NCBI GenBank assembly: GCA_002392745.1
Contig: DGHR01000003.1
Coordinates: 214,963 to 278,962, forward strand
Length of the DNA stretch: 64,000 nt
From: Bacteroidales bacterium UBA3843
GTDB lineage: Bacteria > Bacteroidota > Bacteroidia > Bacteroidales > Paludibacteraceae
Reading direction: 5' to 3'
Shown here: positions 33,901 to 42,131 of the stretch, piece after piece
Position numbering within the stretch: the stretch's first letter is position 1
Layout: every line of letters starts with the position of its first letter
Made by a program: the position numbers and the translations under genes
Notes under the pieces: model-generated
The model's input: only the letters and a program-made list of their open reading frames with translations
Told to the model about the DNA's origin: nothing
The model's database searches: none

Positions 33901-36900
33901 GAAGCTTACCGTTTGCTTGATATTCAGCACACGGAAGCTCGCGCAAGACTCCTCGGTGAAAGTAGGCGTATCGTCCAAGCCGTTCATCACCGTCATACCT
34001 ATACGGAAGGTATTGTTCTGCGTCGCCGATACCGGCAGGCGGCATGTGATATAAATCACCCACTCGTCTTCCTCCTTGACATAGGATTTGATATGCGGAG
34101 TCTTGGTGGCGCCGAAGGAGAGGTTGTCGTGGCTTACCACATCCTCAAACTCACGCACGTTGTTTTTTTCGTTTTTGAACGCGCGTCGCGCCTCTGCGGC
34201 ATCGCCGGTCAAGCCCAGTTTTGTAATCGCCTGCTCTACCAACGCCGAACGTTTGGCGGATTGTTTTGCAGGGTTATCACTATGGCTCGGGTCGTAGTCG
34301 CGCTCCGGAATCATCACATAGCCGTAGTCGTTGCCTGCCAATGATTTCAGGAATGGTTTCTCTACGGACTCGGTTGCCGTGAAGGCATCCTTGACGTATC
34401 CGGGGTATACCTCCAAGCCTGTTTCGTTGGTGAGAGCGGTATAGGTACCGTTGCCATTATCACGGCTGGCTGACATCGGAACATATCCTCCTTTACCTTC
34501 ATTGACGGTGTCGTCCCATTTCTGGAGCTGGTATGCCACGAGTTTTCCGGGTTGATACAGGTCCGGGTCGGACTGGTAGTCAATACGGATGAGCACGGAG
34601 ACACTATCGTCCTTGACGCAGGTTGCCCTGCTTTGGAATACAGAGAAGGGACGCGTGCGTTCGATGAAACGCAGACGGTCGATGAGCAGGTGCGCATTCT
34701 TGTTGGTGGCACCATCCAGCATAGCCGAGCAGCGGAATGTCTTGTATTTCATCAGACTATCGCGGGCGATAGGCAGCGCCACCTGGTACCACGGGTTGGT
34801 CTCGTTATATGGAATCTTACCTGTCTTGAAGCGGTAAATCTTCCTCCAATGAATACCATCGTTGCTTCCCTCCAGGTCCGCTGTTACCTGCGGTTCAAAG
34901 GAGTTCTTGACGGGGTTGCAATAGTCTCCCACCAGGTAAATCTGCTGGTTGGAGCAAGTCAGTTGCGGGAAGTCGAAACGCATGATAGTGGTGCGTTTGG
35001 TATCCGCATTAACCACCATCATATATCCGTTGGCAGCACCGGCTCTTGACTCATATTCGTATCCCTCGTTAGCGGTGTTCTTACCGCCGACAGGCACAAC
35101 GAACTTGTTGAGGAAGGCATACTCACCCTTCAACGGCATTTCGGTAACGGAATCGCGTTCGCTGATCTCGGACATCGGATAGTGATAACTCAGTTCCGTG
35201 AAATCCCATGGTTGCGGGTGATAGTGTGGCGTTACGCTTCCTGTACCCGGTTTCGGCCAATTCTCCATGCCCAAATCGAACAGGACGGTGTAGTTCGCCT
35301 CGATTTCTTCTTCCGAGATAATAGGCGAGCCCTCTTTCGGTCCTTCCTTATCCGGGTCACGCAATACGAGCGTCATCTGCACCAATTGGAAATGCTCGGT
35401 ACGCAGGCGGTATAGTATGGTCTTGTCAACATCATTTTTGTTATAAACGGTGCTGGCTATCTCCAATGAACCATCGGGCCGCATGTTGTAACCGGAAACG
35501 TTTACGCTCGAGCCTCTCGCATAGTCCCAATGAGCCACTTCCGTCCAGTTATCTCCATCATCGGTACTCATCTCCCATTTCGGAGTCTCACGGTGTTCCG
35601 GTACTACAGGTTCTATAATCTCGTAAAACAACCATGCTTGATTAGATGCTTTCCCGACTGGATCTTCCGAATAATGTACACTATTATTATAACTAGAATT
35701 GCTTTCTGTGGAACCTGTTATGTATCCCTGTTTCGTATGATATGCTATTATCTTATACCTTAGGTATATATGCATGCGGACAAGATTTGCGGAAAATTTA
35801 CTATTAACAGCAGTAGATGCCGCATCCGAGTATGCAGAGAGCGTAATATCTGTTGTCTGCCCCCCCAACCAATACTGATCTGCCCATCCAAAGCCATTTA
35901 CGCCAAATACTGTCCCAGATAGTGTGATTCTTGCTTTACTTTCTACATGCGAAATGGCGAAAGTATTATCACCTGTCTTCTGTATAGAAAGGATATAAGC
36001 ATTTTGCTGAGGATTTAGTACATATGTCTCTATCCATTCCCGAATAGTTGCCGTATCGGTTCTGTTTCCTATTTCTTTTGTATCAAAACCGTCCTCCTTT
36101 TTTCCTAACACAAATCCTTTTCCACCATTTATGGCATTCACAACAACTACTTTTTTTCCACTTTCCGTTACATTCATCACCTCCTCAGCCGTTAATAATC
36201 TAGCCCGTCTTTTGGTTATTCCGGCAGTGTATGTCTTTCCAATACGCGCATATGAGGATGCTTTGGTGATATCCAAACCATCTTTTTTACCCATATTATT
36301 ATCTTCAGTTCCTACAGCATCCGGGTTGAACCAGTAGATATACTGCAGTTCATCCTCGTCATAAGCCGGTTCGGTAGCAGTAGATACATTGGCGGCAATC
36401 GGGTATTGTGGAGACAATGCCAATGCACGCCCTGCCGGGGCCACCACTATATGTCGCTCCATCCAGTTGCCTCCCGTACGACAACCAGCCATCTTGTCTG
36501 CTTGCGTTGCTGCCGGCTGGATATCAAAGACTTGACGGTATGAGAGTGTCGGTTCGGTTACCGAAGTCAGGACGCCGCCTAACGTACCTTCATACTCAAT
36601 ATCCTTGTATGCACTCACGTCGCACGCCACCTGAATACTATTACTCGCGGGAACCTTATTCTCAATAGCGGGAGTATGGGTTGGAGTATTCATCTTAAAT
36701 CGGCTGGGATTACCGATTGCTATATCCCAACGTCCGCGAGAAGTAACAGAAGTAGCGATGTTGATAGGCATAAACTCTTCACCTAAATTATTTGTAGGCT
36801 TTGTTTTATAGCCCCAACTGCCGTCGTTCTCCACATCGCGGTCTTTGGCGGCTCCGTCATATACAAACCAACGGTAATAGCCCCATAGGTCACGATGCAA

Positions 36901-38805
36901 CGGCAGATTCTGTGTTTCCTCGGGGATAGCGTACATCGTTACTTTCTTCTCATGCACATCCTGCAGTCCGCTCTCACCTGCGTTTTTATGGAAGAAAGAG
37001 TACAACTGGTCATTCAAGGCACCTTCCCATTGCTGTACCAACCATATAGTACGGGTAGCCGTAGCCTGGTCGCCCTCGGCGCTGGAGTGCCAATAGCGAT
37101 AGGTGTAGCGTAGTTGCGCTACCCTATTGGCCAGAACCGACGGGTCGGACTGCTTTACCTTCACGCGAATCTGGTTTCTGGCTGTCAGACGAACCGACTC
37201 AATCCAGTCGCTGGGAGTAACACCGTCCGCCGCAAAGGCCTGCACCACCAGCGAGTCGTAGAGCACCCCGTCTTCTTCATGCCCGTCTCTCCCCAACAGA
37301 TTCAGCGTAGTGCTCTCTCCTACATAGTTCTCCACTTTGGCGTTTACGGCATTGAAGGTGGTACTACCTGCCGTGTAATCCGCCGAGACGGTAAACGTGA
37401 AAGCCGTATCGGTTTCCATAGTAATCAGTGTGCCGTCCGCATATTTGTTATCATACGTATAAGGGAAAGTATGGTCATTCGGCGTGTGGGACATGTTCAG
37501 ATCCGCATAATACTTCTCGTGGAAGGTATGGCGCGACACGGACATAGAATCGACATACTGTTTTCCCTTGCAGGTAAATTTGATATACAAAATATCGTTG
37601 TGGTTGGCCCAGCTGCCTTCGGTAGGCGCACCCCCTCCGGCTGGTTTGCGCAAGAAGCGCACGCTCGCTCTGTCAATAGGCGCACGCCCCACAGCATAGA
37701 TGGTATCGTACCAGACGTTTTCTTTCAGCGTAAATCCGTCCTCGCGCACCCGGCACATCGTAGTGTCCTTCCATCCCCAAACGGGCGTCCATGCCTCGGG
37801 GTTCTCCGGTTCACCGTTGTCATTATAGTCCGTGATTGTATACACCTTCATAAACGATTTGCCGTCATAGGCGTTCACGTTCGCCGGATCTACGGTCTGG
37901 TTGGATTTCCATTCGTAATAGCCGGACATGTTATACGGCGGATTCATCAAGGTGTTTTGGTTGGTAATCGGCTCCGTACGCGCGGCATAGACGTCAATCT
38001 GGTCATAACGGCTACGGAAACGGTCCACATTCTCATAATAAACCACTTGGGAGGTAATGGAATATTCCGTTGTGGTGTTATTATGCGTTTCCCACCCCAT
38101 CGTCAGTGTCTTTGGGTGCACATCAAACACCAAATCCGAGCCCGTCTTTCGGTCCCAGACAGAGATACGCTGCGAAGCAGCGGGTTTGGCGGAATAAGCA
38201 CGGCTGAAACCGTGCAAGGAGTTGAAAGTCAGATAACGATAGACATCGGTTCCGGTACTATTGTTGTAGTAATAGAGGTAACCCTGGATGTATTTTCCCG
38301 CCTCACGTGCATCCTTCTCGGTGTACCACATCGTCGAGCTGGCGGAATCACGGAGCGTCAGCTCGCTGTACGAACCGCGGTCCTCTCCCAATGCCAAATA
38401 ACGGCTGCGGGAGCATTTCTCGCCAATCCAAACGTTTTTGAGGGTACGGAGATAGTTCTGGTCAGCCAGCACATCATTCACGCTGGTAGCAGCGGGATTG
38501 AACGTACCACCGAGAATCCACATAGTCGCGTAGTTCGGCGTCTGGTACCAAGCCAAGGTGTCCTTTCCCGCTTTGGCACGAGTGGTATCCACGCCAAGGT
38601 AATAACGCTTGCCGTCATAGAGGGTGGAGAATGTAAGGTACGAACCGGTCTTCATCACGGCATCCGGGTCGTTGACATACATTCCACTACCGCCCATCGG
38701 CGCCTTTGCACCTCCGTCCGCAGCATGCGCGCGTACGCAGAAAAGAGACAATACGAACAAAGCAACCGCAGAGCGGACAAACAGATTATTAAATTGTACC
38801 TTCAT
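30904..38805 (-). CDS. Giant T9SS-exported surface protein (2633 residues)
   Basis: Signal peptide (about 1-28, SAVALFVLSLFCVRAHA). The tail is a classical type A T9SS sorting domain: YDMLGHRIAVLGEYD, TTLRLPLGVYLL, GNRVERIVVK. Between them no catalytic family was recognised; the sequence is beta-rich, with Trp/Tyr-rich strands, repeated reference to Cys-poor sandwich-like stretches, and a C-terminal region (about 2100-2560) with polar linkers (AAGAPQRRMPAADEQTAAE). Export by T9SS to the cell surface and an adhesion or structural role are inferred. The part 820-1055 is encoded by more AT-rich DNA than the rest. A small membrane-tailed protein follows in the same transcript. The long plus-strand frames opposite are shadows. 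Confidence 0.87.
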   Translation of the reverse strand: MKVQFNNLFVRSAVALFVLSLFCVRAHAADGGAKAPMGGSGMYVNDPDAVMKTGSYLTFSTLYDGKRYYLGVDTTRAKAGKDTLAWYQTPNYATMWILGGTFNPAATSVNDVLADQNYLRTLKNVWIGEKCSRSRYLALGEDRGSYSELTLRDSASSTMWYTEKDAREAGKYIQGYLYYYNNSTGTDVYRYLTFNSLHGFSRAYSAKPAASQRISVWDRKTGSDLVFDVHPKTLTMGWETHNNTTTEYSITSQVVYYENVDRFRSRYDQIDVYAARTEPITNQNTLMNPPYNMSGYYEWKSNQTVDPANVNAYDGKSFMKVYTITDYNDNGEPENPEAWTPVWGWKDTTMCRVREDGFTLKENVWYDTIYAVGRAPIDRASVRFLRKPAGGGAPTEGSWANHNDILYIKFTCKGKQYVDSMSVSRHTFHEKYYADLNMSHTPNDHTFPYTYDNKYADGTLITMETDTAFTFTVSADYTAGSTTFNAVNAKVENYVGESTTLNLLGRDGHEEDGVLYDSLVVQAFAADGVTPSDWIESVRLTARNQIRVKVKQSDPSVLANRVAQLRYTYRYWHSSAEGDQATATRTIWLVQQWEGALNDQLYSFFHKNAGESGLQDVHEKKVTMYAIPEETQNLPLHRDLWGYYRWFVYDGAAKDRDVENDGSWGYKTKPTNNLGEEFMPINIATSVTSRGRWDIAIGNPSRFKMNTPTHTPAIENKVPASNSIQVACDVSAYKDIEYEGTLGGVLTSVTEPTLSYRQVFDIQPAATQADKMAGCRTGGNWMERHIVVAPAGRALALSPQYPIAANVSTATEPAYDEDELQYIYWFNPDAVGTEDNNMGKKDGLDITKASSYARIGKTYTAGITKRRARLLTAEEVMNVTESGKKVVVVNAINGGKGFVLGKKEDGFDTKEIGNRTDTATIREWIETYVLNPQQNAYILSIQKTGDNTFAISHVESKARITLSGTVFGVNGFGWADQYWLGGQTTDITLSAYSDAASTAVNSKFSANLVRMHIYLRYKIIAYHTKQGYITGSTESNSSYNNSVHYSEDPVGKASNQAWLFYEIIEPVVPEHRETPKWEMSTDDGDNWTEVAHWDYARGSSVNVSGYNMRPDGSLEIASTVYNKNDVDKTILYRLRTEHFQLVQMTLVLRDPDKEGPKEGSPIISEEEIEANYTVLFDLGMENWPKPGTGSVTPHYHPQPWDFTELSYHYPMSEISERDSVTEMPLKGEYAFLNKFVVPVGGKNTANEGYEYESRAGAANGYMMVVNADTKRTTIMRFDFPQLTCSNQQIYLVGDYCNPVKNSFEPQVTADLEGSNDGIHWRKIYRFKTGKIPYNETNPWYQVALPIARDSLMKYKTFRCSAMLDGATNKNAHLLIDRLRFIERTRPFSVFQSRATCVKDDSVSVLIRIDYQSDPDLYQPGKLVAYQLQKWDDTVNEGKGGYVPMSASRDNGNGTYTALTNETGLEVYPGYVKDAFTATESVEKPFLKSLAGNDYGYVMIPERDYDPSHSDNPAKQSAKRSALVEQAITKLGLTGDAAEARRAFKNEKNNVREFEDVVSHDNLSFGATKTPHIKSYVKEEDEWVIYITCRLPVSATQNNTFRIGMTVMNGLDDTPTFTEESCASFRVLNIKQTVSFLVDGEPWGNHPRAWYDDSDEEHKLLPANETYRTSIKLTVAPTVGSKPTKNPRCKFDLLHASLDVRDSDDDFRAKYGCTRTEFVDAMDAFRVNDDRNVMRDITDWSLVTPADFTRTGRPIEIATAIYNRLNHLVEAGLLEIGLDYRDIYMGDRADSYFYLLPVPATGLFDVTHGNAAGTADTTLHASVCNDTLWLELHSQEPEYKLRYGYDSRVGDTYIVPVIRATRSEANGENGKKLNVRIAYIDDENDKSTVLGWQQTKLVETSDTAWHEAIPAQAFYYEQDKKVTGSALGEYYHIGDTVRFAPKAGTTFRLKAGHWYRFKTAFFGTTARDSYTVDESEEDNIKGHSSFILAIAPDTVRWNPSHPDDANYWNDDANWMPVVNNKDYPDALAKVPMGDSRVIIGKTADESLLPIVTESVVNQKDTLHFGYAKNTCREILFKPQSQILGQEKLNYTKAFVDVVFKSAQWQTFSPALDHIYSGDIYVPKEAGAGNDPDFAPATFENNDFGASHNRTFPYAFYQAYYNSTVPYAFQNTDEEGSPLATETRSPKNSADWVKTNVLDQELKPGNAVALLGFGPTDVEDSSLIVRLPKQENSYHYIGTKKQGYPVGTEVSLTRSAFSDLTGNLAYDKTALTTAGGEGITYHLTNEQASKVFFFGNPTMSLVDVYKLCEDNVGNLEHAGANKYKFTTYLMREGSTYSTEVVDGPGKYFIAPQRAVGLIAAAEATELDIVLKPGAMVAMTGSGTPVHEAAGAPQRRMPAADEQTAAERRLYISASNETNQGLYRAYLTIGEASDAERGFRPGEDALCLASGLNYFDQGSFATPLSMYTIADNRALMFDMRDSINAVPLVFATLEDKLTSKGNQVYTYSDITRLSFALSGNWNEPLYLFDAVSGDSIMIVNGLQIGVPTPQSDQLRYYINGHRKAAASDEPGVATGIENINTEENTANAGPQNTIVYDMLGHRIAVLGEYDLLTTLRLPLGVYLLQRGNRVERIVVK

Positions 38806-38886
38806 TGTGATGATTGTTGTGATAAATTACTTATTGATCGTGAGTATTATTTTACGATATTTATGTACTTTTTGTTAAAAATTGTG

Positions 38887-38918
38887 CAAAAATACATAAT
38901 TTTTTCCGCATTTGCAAA
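38887..38918 (-). promoter_or_regulatory. Promoter of the giant T9SS gene
   Basis: Minus strand: TTTG (38918-38915), 20 nt, TATTTTTG (38894-38887); leader of about 75 nt. Confidence 0.75.
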
Positions 38919-39044
38919 AAATTGTCTAACAAACGGGTAAAAAACAAAAAAGTGGAAAACACACATTGCATTTTCCACCTTTCGGTTTTATATGCGACAT
39001 ACAATGTCGTATTTTTCGAACCAAAAATAGTCGTTTTCTCCTTT

Positions 39045-39569
39045 TTAATTGGATTCGAAGGCATTTTTCCAGAAGGAAGATGTGATATCCTGCCATTCGA
39101 AGGGCGATTCGGGTGTACCCTCCCCCACGCGTTTGTAGAGACGCTGGTTGGTCTTGGGCGATTTGAGTCCGCCCAGTGCCTCGACGTAAGGACCCAGCTT
39201 TACGAAGTTGAAAATTGAAAGTTGAAAATTGAAAGAAGTATCCGCGTTGAACGTCTCCGGATGATAAGGTCTGCCGGAATACCAGGCGGTGCGGAGAGAG
39301 GATTGGTGATTGGTGATGTATGCGGCGAGACGGGCGACTTCTTCGGGGTCTTGGTCACCGCCCATAAAGGCGACGCAGGTGATGAGCCCGCGGTATTTGT
39401 CCGTCAGAAAATCCAGCAGCTCCGTTGTCAGGGGTTCGCCCGTGTCCTCCCAGAGATGCGGACTATGGCATCCCCGGCAATGACAAGGACACCCGGAGAG
39501 GTTGAGTGCCAATGTTACCTCTCCGGGAATCTCCTGAAAAACAATATCGTACGATGCGACTTTAATCAT
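39045..39569 (-). CDS. nrdG: Anaerobic ribonucleotide reductase activating protein NrdG
   Basis: 174-residue radical SAM enzyme that generates the glycyl radical on NrdD. The cluster motif is C27-x3-C31-x2-C34 (SGCPCHCRGCHSPHLW). LNLSGCPCHCRGCH and VAFMGGDQDPEEV (the GGE-like SAM site, here GGD) fit the family. Residues about 109-122 (NADTSFNFQLSIFNF region) and YITNHQSSLRTAWYSG are encoded by repeat-like DNA (GAAAATTGAAAGTTGAAAA; GGATTGGTGATTGGTGATG) similar to intergenic words elsewhere. It overlaps nrdD by 8 bases. Confidence 0.93.
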   Translation of the reverse strand: MIKVASYDIVFQEIPGEVTLALNLSGCPCHCRGCHSPHLWEDTGEPLTTELLDFLTDKYRGLITCVAFMGGDQDPEEVARLAAYITNHQSSLRTAWYSGRPYHPETFNADTSFNFQLSIFNFVKLGPYVEALGGLKSPKTNQRLYKRVGEGTPESPFEWQDITSSFWKNAFESN

Positions 39570-41667
39570 TTACCTTCACTTCGGAGCGCATGCGGGCATA
39601 GAAACGCTTGGCAGCCTCTTTCTGGCGTGCCTCGGAGAAGTTGCTGACGCGCTTCATATAGCCGATGACACGGGTGAGGTAGTCCACGTTCTTGGAGTGG
39701 CAGCAAGGACACTCCTTGAGGTAGCGTTTGTCGATATGGCCGCAGTCGTTGCAGACGGTGTTGGGGATATTGAACGTGAAATAGTTGCATCCCTCAACGG
39801 CAGCCACGCGCAGCAGCTGACGGTACTGCTCCTGCGAGAGATGTTCCTCCAGGTTGCAGTGGAGCGCCGAACCGCCGGTGAGGTGCTCGATATATTTCCT
39901 GCCGTGCAGACGGAAACGGTCCAACACATTGGTTTCCGGATCCTCTACGATATAGAAATAGCTGTTGTAGCAGTCACGCGGTACGACATACCCATCCTCG
40001 CGGTCCCATTTGGCGTGCTTGACACCCACGTTCTCGGCGGGAATCATCTCGCAGTTGAACATCACATCCTTGGAGCGGTACTGCTTGTTCAGTTTCTCGA
40101 TGATACCCAGTACTTCCTGCACGAAGTGGGCATATTCGGGTGTGTCCTTGATCTCGAGTCCGAGGAACTCCGCAGCCTCGACCAGACCGTTCACACCAAT
40201 CGTGAGATACTGGCGGCCGATATTGATGTATCCGGCGTCGAAGAGCGGGAGCATGCCCTTCTCCTGGAGCTGCTTGAGGTTCTCGTTGTAGGCGAGCTGC
40301 ACCTTGTGCATCAGGTCCACTATCTCCTCGATATACGCCTGGTAAGGGATATTGTTGCGCACGGCGTACTGGATAGCGCGGTTGAGGTTGATGGTGAGCA
40401 CGGATTTCGAGCCCGTGGACACACCTCCGGCACCGAGTGTGTAGCTGAAGCCGTTGTCGGTGATCTCGTTGCGCAGACGGCAGCAGCTGGAGAGCGAGTC
40501 AGCGTTGTCGGAGATATAGGTGAAGAACGAGTGGCCCTTGGCGTACATCTCTGCCGTGAAATCGCCGTACTCCTTGTCCTTGACGTCGCCGTTCTCGGCG
40601 AGCAGCGCCATGGTCTCTACCGGGAAGGTGAGGACAGTGCGCGTACGCTCCTCGTTGAACCAGTTCATGAAGCGCTTCTGCAACCAGTTCAGGCTGTCCC
40701 AGTGGGGCGCTTCGCCGTTGGGGAAACGGAAGTTCTCGAACAGCGACTGGAAATAATAGCGGTCGTAGTAACTGATATTCCAGAATACGGACTGGAAATT
40801 GCGTGCGCCGGAGGGCTGGTTGAGGCTGTAAACGACCTGCTGGAAGCAGTCGCAGATGATGCGGTCAATCGTGCGGCGGCGTGTACTGAGGTCCACCACC
40901 TCGTCGGCACGTTTATAGTAGTCCTCGCCGTACTCCTGCTCGATGAAATAGTTCATATACATCAGGAACTCGGGCGTAGCGCACGCGCCGGAGAGCATGG
41001 AACTGACCATGAAGACCATGTTGATGAACCCGCCGCAGAAGGATTTCAGGTTGTGAGGAGGCGTGGCGTTGCCGCCGATGGACTTGGTGCCGCCGATGAG
41101 CCACGGGTACATCGTGATGGATGCACAGTAGTTGGCGAGGTTGGTCTCGTCGTTCTTGTAGATGAAATGCTGGTTGAGGAGCGACATATAGCGGTCGCTC
41201 AGCTCCTTGCCGTACATCTGTTTGATACGCTCGGTGAGCAGACGGCGGTTGAGACGGATGAAGCCCTGTTTAGGCAGCTCGCCGATGAGGGTGGCGATGT
41301 TCTTGTGCTCCACGTTGGCGTTGGCGTCGAACTTGGAACCCTCGGCGGCGTTGGAGGCCTGGACATAGTTCATCATGAAGTCCAGACGGCGCTGCGTGTC
41401 GCGGTCCTCGGTATGCTGGTGACGATAGAGCATATAGGCCTTGGCCACCTGGTAATATCCCTCAGCCATCAACGCCACTTCCACCTGGTTCTGAATCTCC
41501 TCAACGGTTGCGTTGTTATAAACACGGAGACGCGAGAGAATGGCGTTCAGCGCCTCGTCTGTAGCGAACGCTCCTACTGCCAAGAATGCCTTGGAGATAG
41601 CGTTTTTGATTTTGTCGATGGTGAAGAGCTCCTTCTTGCCATCACGTTTGATAATGTATGTTTCCAT
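39562..41667 (-). CDS. nrdD: Anaerobic ribonucleoside-triphosphate reductase NrdD
   Basis: 701-residue class III reductase making dNTPs without oxygen. An N-terminal ATP-cone (MxxxIIKRDGKKELFTIDKIKNAI) allows allosteric control; the core has NLKSFCGGFINMVF and SLSSCCRLRNE (active-site Cys region); the zinc site is CNDCGHIDKRYLKECPCC near the end; and the glycyl radical loop is TRVIGYMKRVSNFSEA. Length and motif order are complete. nrdG overlaps its 3' end. The leader is unusually long (about 260 nt). Confidence 0.97.
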   Translation of the reverse strand: METYIIKRDGKKELFTIDKIKNAISKAFLAVGAFATDEALNAILSRLRVYNNATVEEIQNQVEVALMAEGYYQVAKAYMLYRHQHTEDRDTQRRLDFMMNYVQASNAAEGSKFDANANVEHKNIATLIGELPKQGFIRLNRRLLTERIKQMYGKELSDRYMSLLNQHFIYKNDETNLANYCASITMYPWLIGGTKSIGGNATPPHNLKSFCGGFINMVFMVSSMLSGACATPEFLMYMNYFIEQEYGEDYYKRADEVVDLSTRRRTIDRIICDCFQQVVYSLNQPSGARNFQSVFWNISYYDRYYFQSLFENFRFPNGEAPHWDSLNWLQKRFMNWFNEERTRTVLTFPVETMALLAENGDVKDKEYGDFTAEMYAKGHSFFTYISDNADSLSSCCRLRNEITDNGFSYTLGAGGVSTGSKSVLTINLNRAIQYAVRNNIPYQAYIEEIVDLMHKVQLAYNENLKQLQEKGMLPLFDAGYINIGRQYLTIGVNGLVEAAEFLGLEIKDTPEYAHFVQEVLGIIEKLNKQYRSKDVMFNCEMIPAENVGVKHAKWDREDGYVVPRDCYNSYFYIVEDPETNVLDRFRLHGRKYIEHLTGGSALHCNLEEHLSQEQYRQLLRVAAVEGCNYFTFNIPNTVCNDCGHIDKRYLKECPCCHSKNVDYLTRVIGYMKRVSNFSEARQKEAAKRFYARMRSEVKVND

Positions 41668-41770
41668 AATATAGTGAATAAAAAAATGTTTTTTCTTGGT
41701 TTGGAAGTAAATAAAATATCTACTTTATTTACCAACAAGTCAAAGACAGAAGGCCGAATGCATATTGACG

Positions 41771-41825
41771 GATAATCGCCCGCGCATCGCCTACAAATCG
41801 CCTCCGAATTGCCTCCGATTATCAT
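41771..41825 (+). repeat. 11-bp degenerate array inside the nrdD leader, 5 units
   Basis: Units GATAATCGCCC, GCGCATCGCCT, ACAAATCGCCT, CCGAATTGCCT, CCGATTATCAT, each exactly 11 bases, with ATCGCCT as the common core. It lies between the nrdD promoter (41937-41968) and the start codon (41667), so it is part of the transcribed leader. Confidence 0.82.
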
Positions 41826-41936
41826 CCGTAAAACCCCAAGAAGCCGATGCCGCCAAGCGGCAGTCAATCTCCGAGGGTGCTTTCCTCTTTTTTTTCGGGA
41901 TCCCCGACGGGCGCTAACACGGCGCGAATTCGAGTG

Positions 41937-41968
41937 CAAAGGTACAACATTTATTTGGAATGTGCAAA
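41937..41968 (-). promoter_or_regulatory. Promoter of nrdD-nrdG
   Basis: Minus strand: TTTG (41968-41965), 20 nt, TACCTTTG (41944-41937). It predicts a leader of about 260 nt, long for a bacterial gene and containing the 11-bp array. Confidence 0.78.
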
Positions 41969-41985
41969 CTTTTTGACAAGAAAAT

Positions 41986-42131
41986 TTATCAACATTTTGC
42001 AAAAGTTATCCAAAACGAAAATACAACTCGCTTGTTTTCAGCGAATTGCATTTTTCAGAACTCCAAAAAGTTTTCCAAAATAAAAAGTTATTAACAAACA
42101 CACATTGTTAATAACCGGTAACTTATCAACA
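41986..42131. other. AT-rich cluster of DnaA-box-like 9-mers
   Basis: TTATCAACA (41986-41994), TTATCCAAA (42006-42014), TTATTAACA (42088-42096), its inverse TGTTAATAA (42106-42114) and TTATCAACA (42123-42131), each one or two bases from TTATCCACA. Two of them form the arms of the hairpin at 42088-42114, which may simply be a terminator. Confidence 0.35.
42088..42114 (-). terminator. Putative terminator of the lipoprotein gene
   Basis: TTATTAACAA and TTGTTAATAA pair perfectly around a 7-base loop, 11 bases beyond the stop at 42126, followed on the minus strand by CTTTTTATTTT. The stem is AT-rich, so it is weak. Confidence 0.5.

Noticed and set aside
31966..34344. 792-codon plus-strand frame opposite the giant T9SS gene
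   Set aside because: Antisense shadow produced by codon bias; the minus-strand frame has a signal peptide, sorting tail and promoter.
39697..41775. 692-codon plus-strand frame opposite nrdD
   Set aside because: Antisense to a gene with every class III reductase motif.
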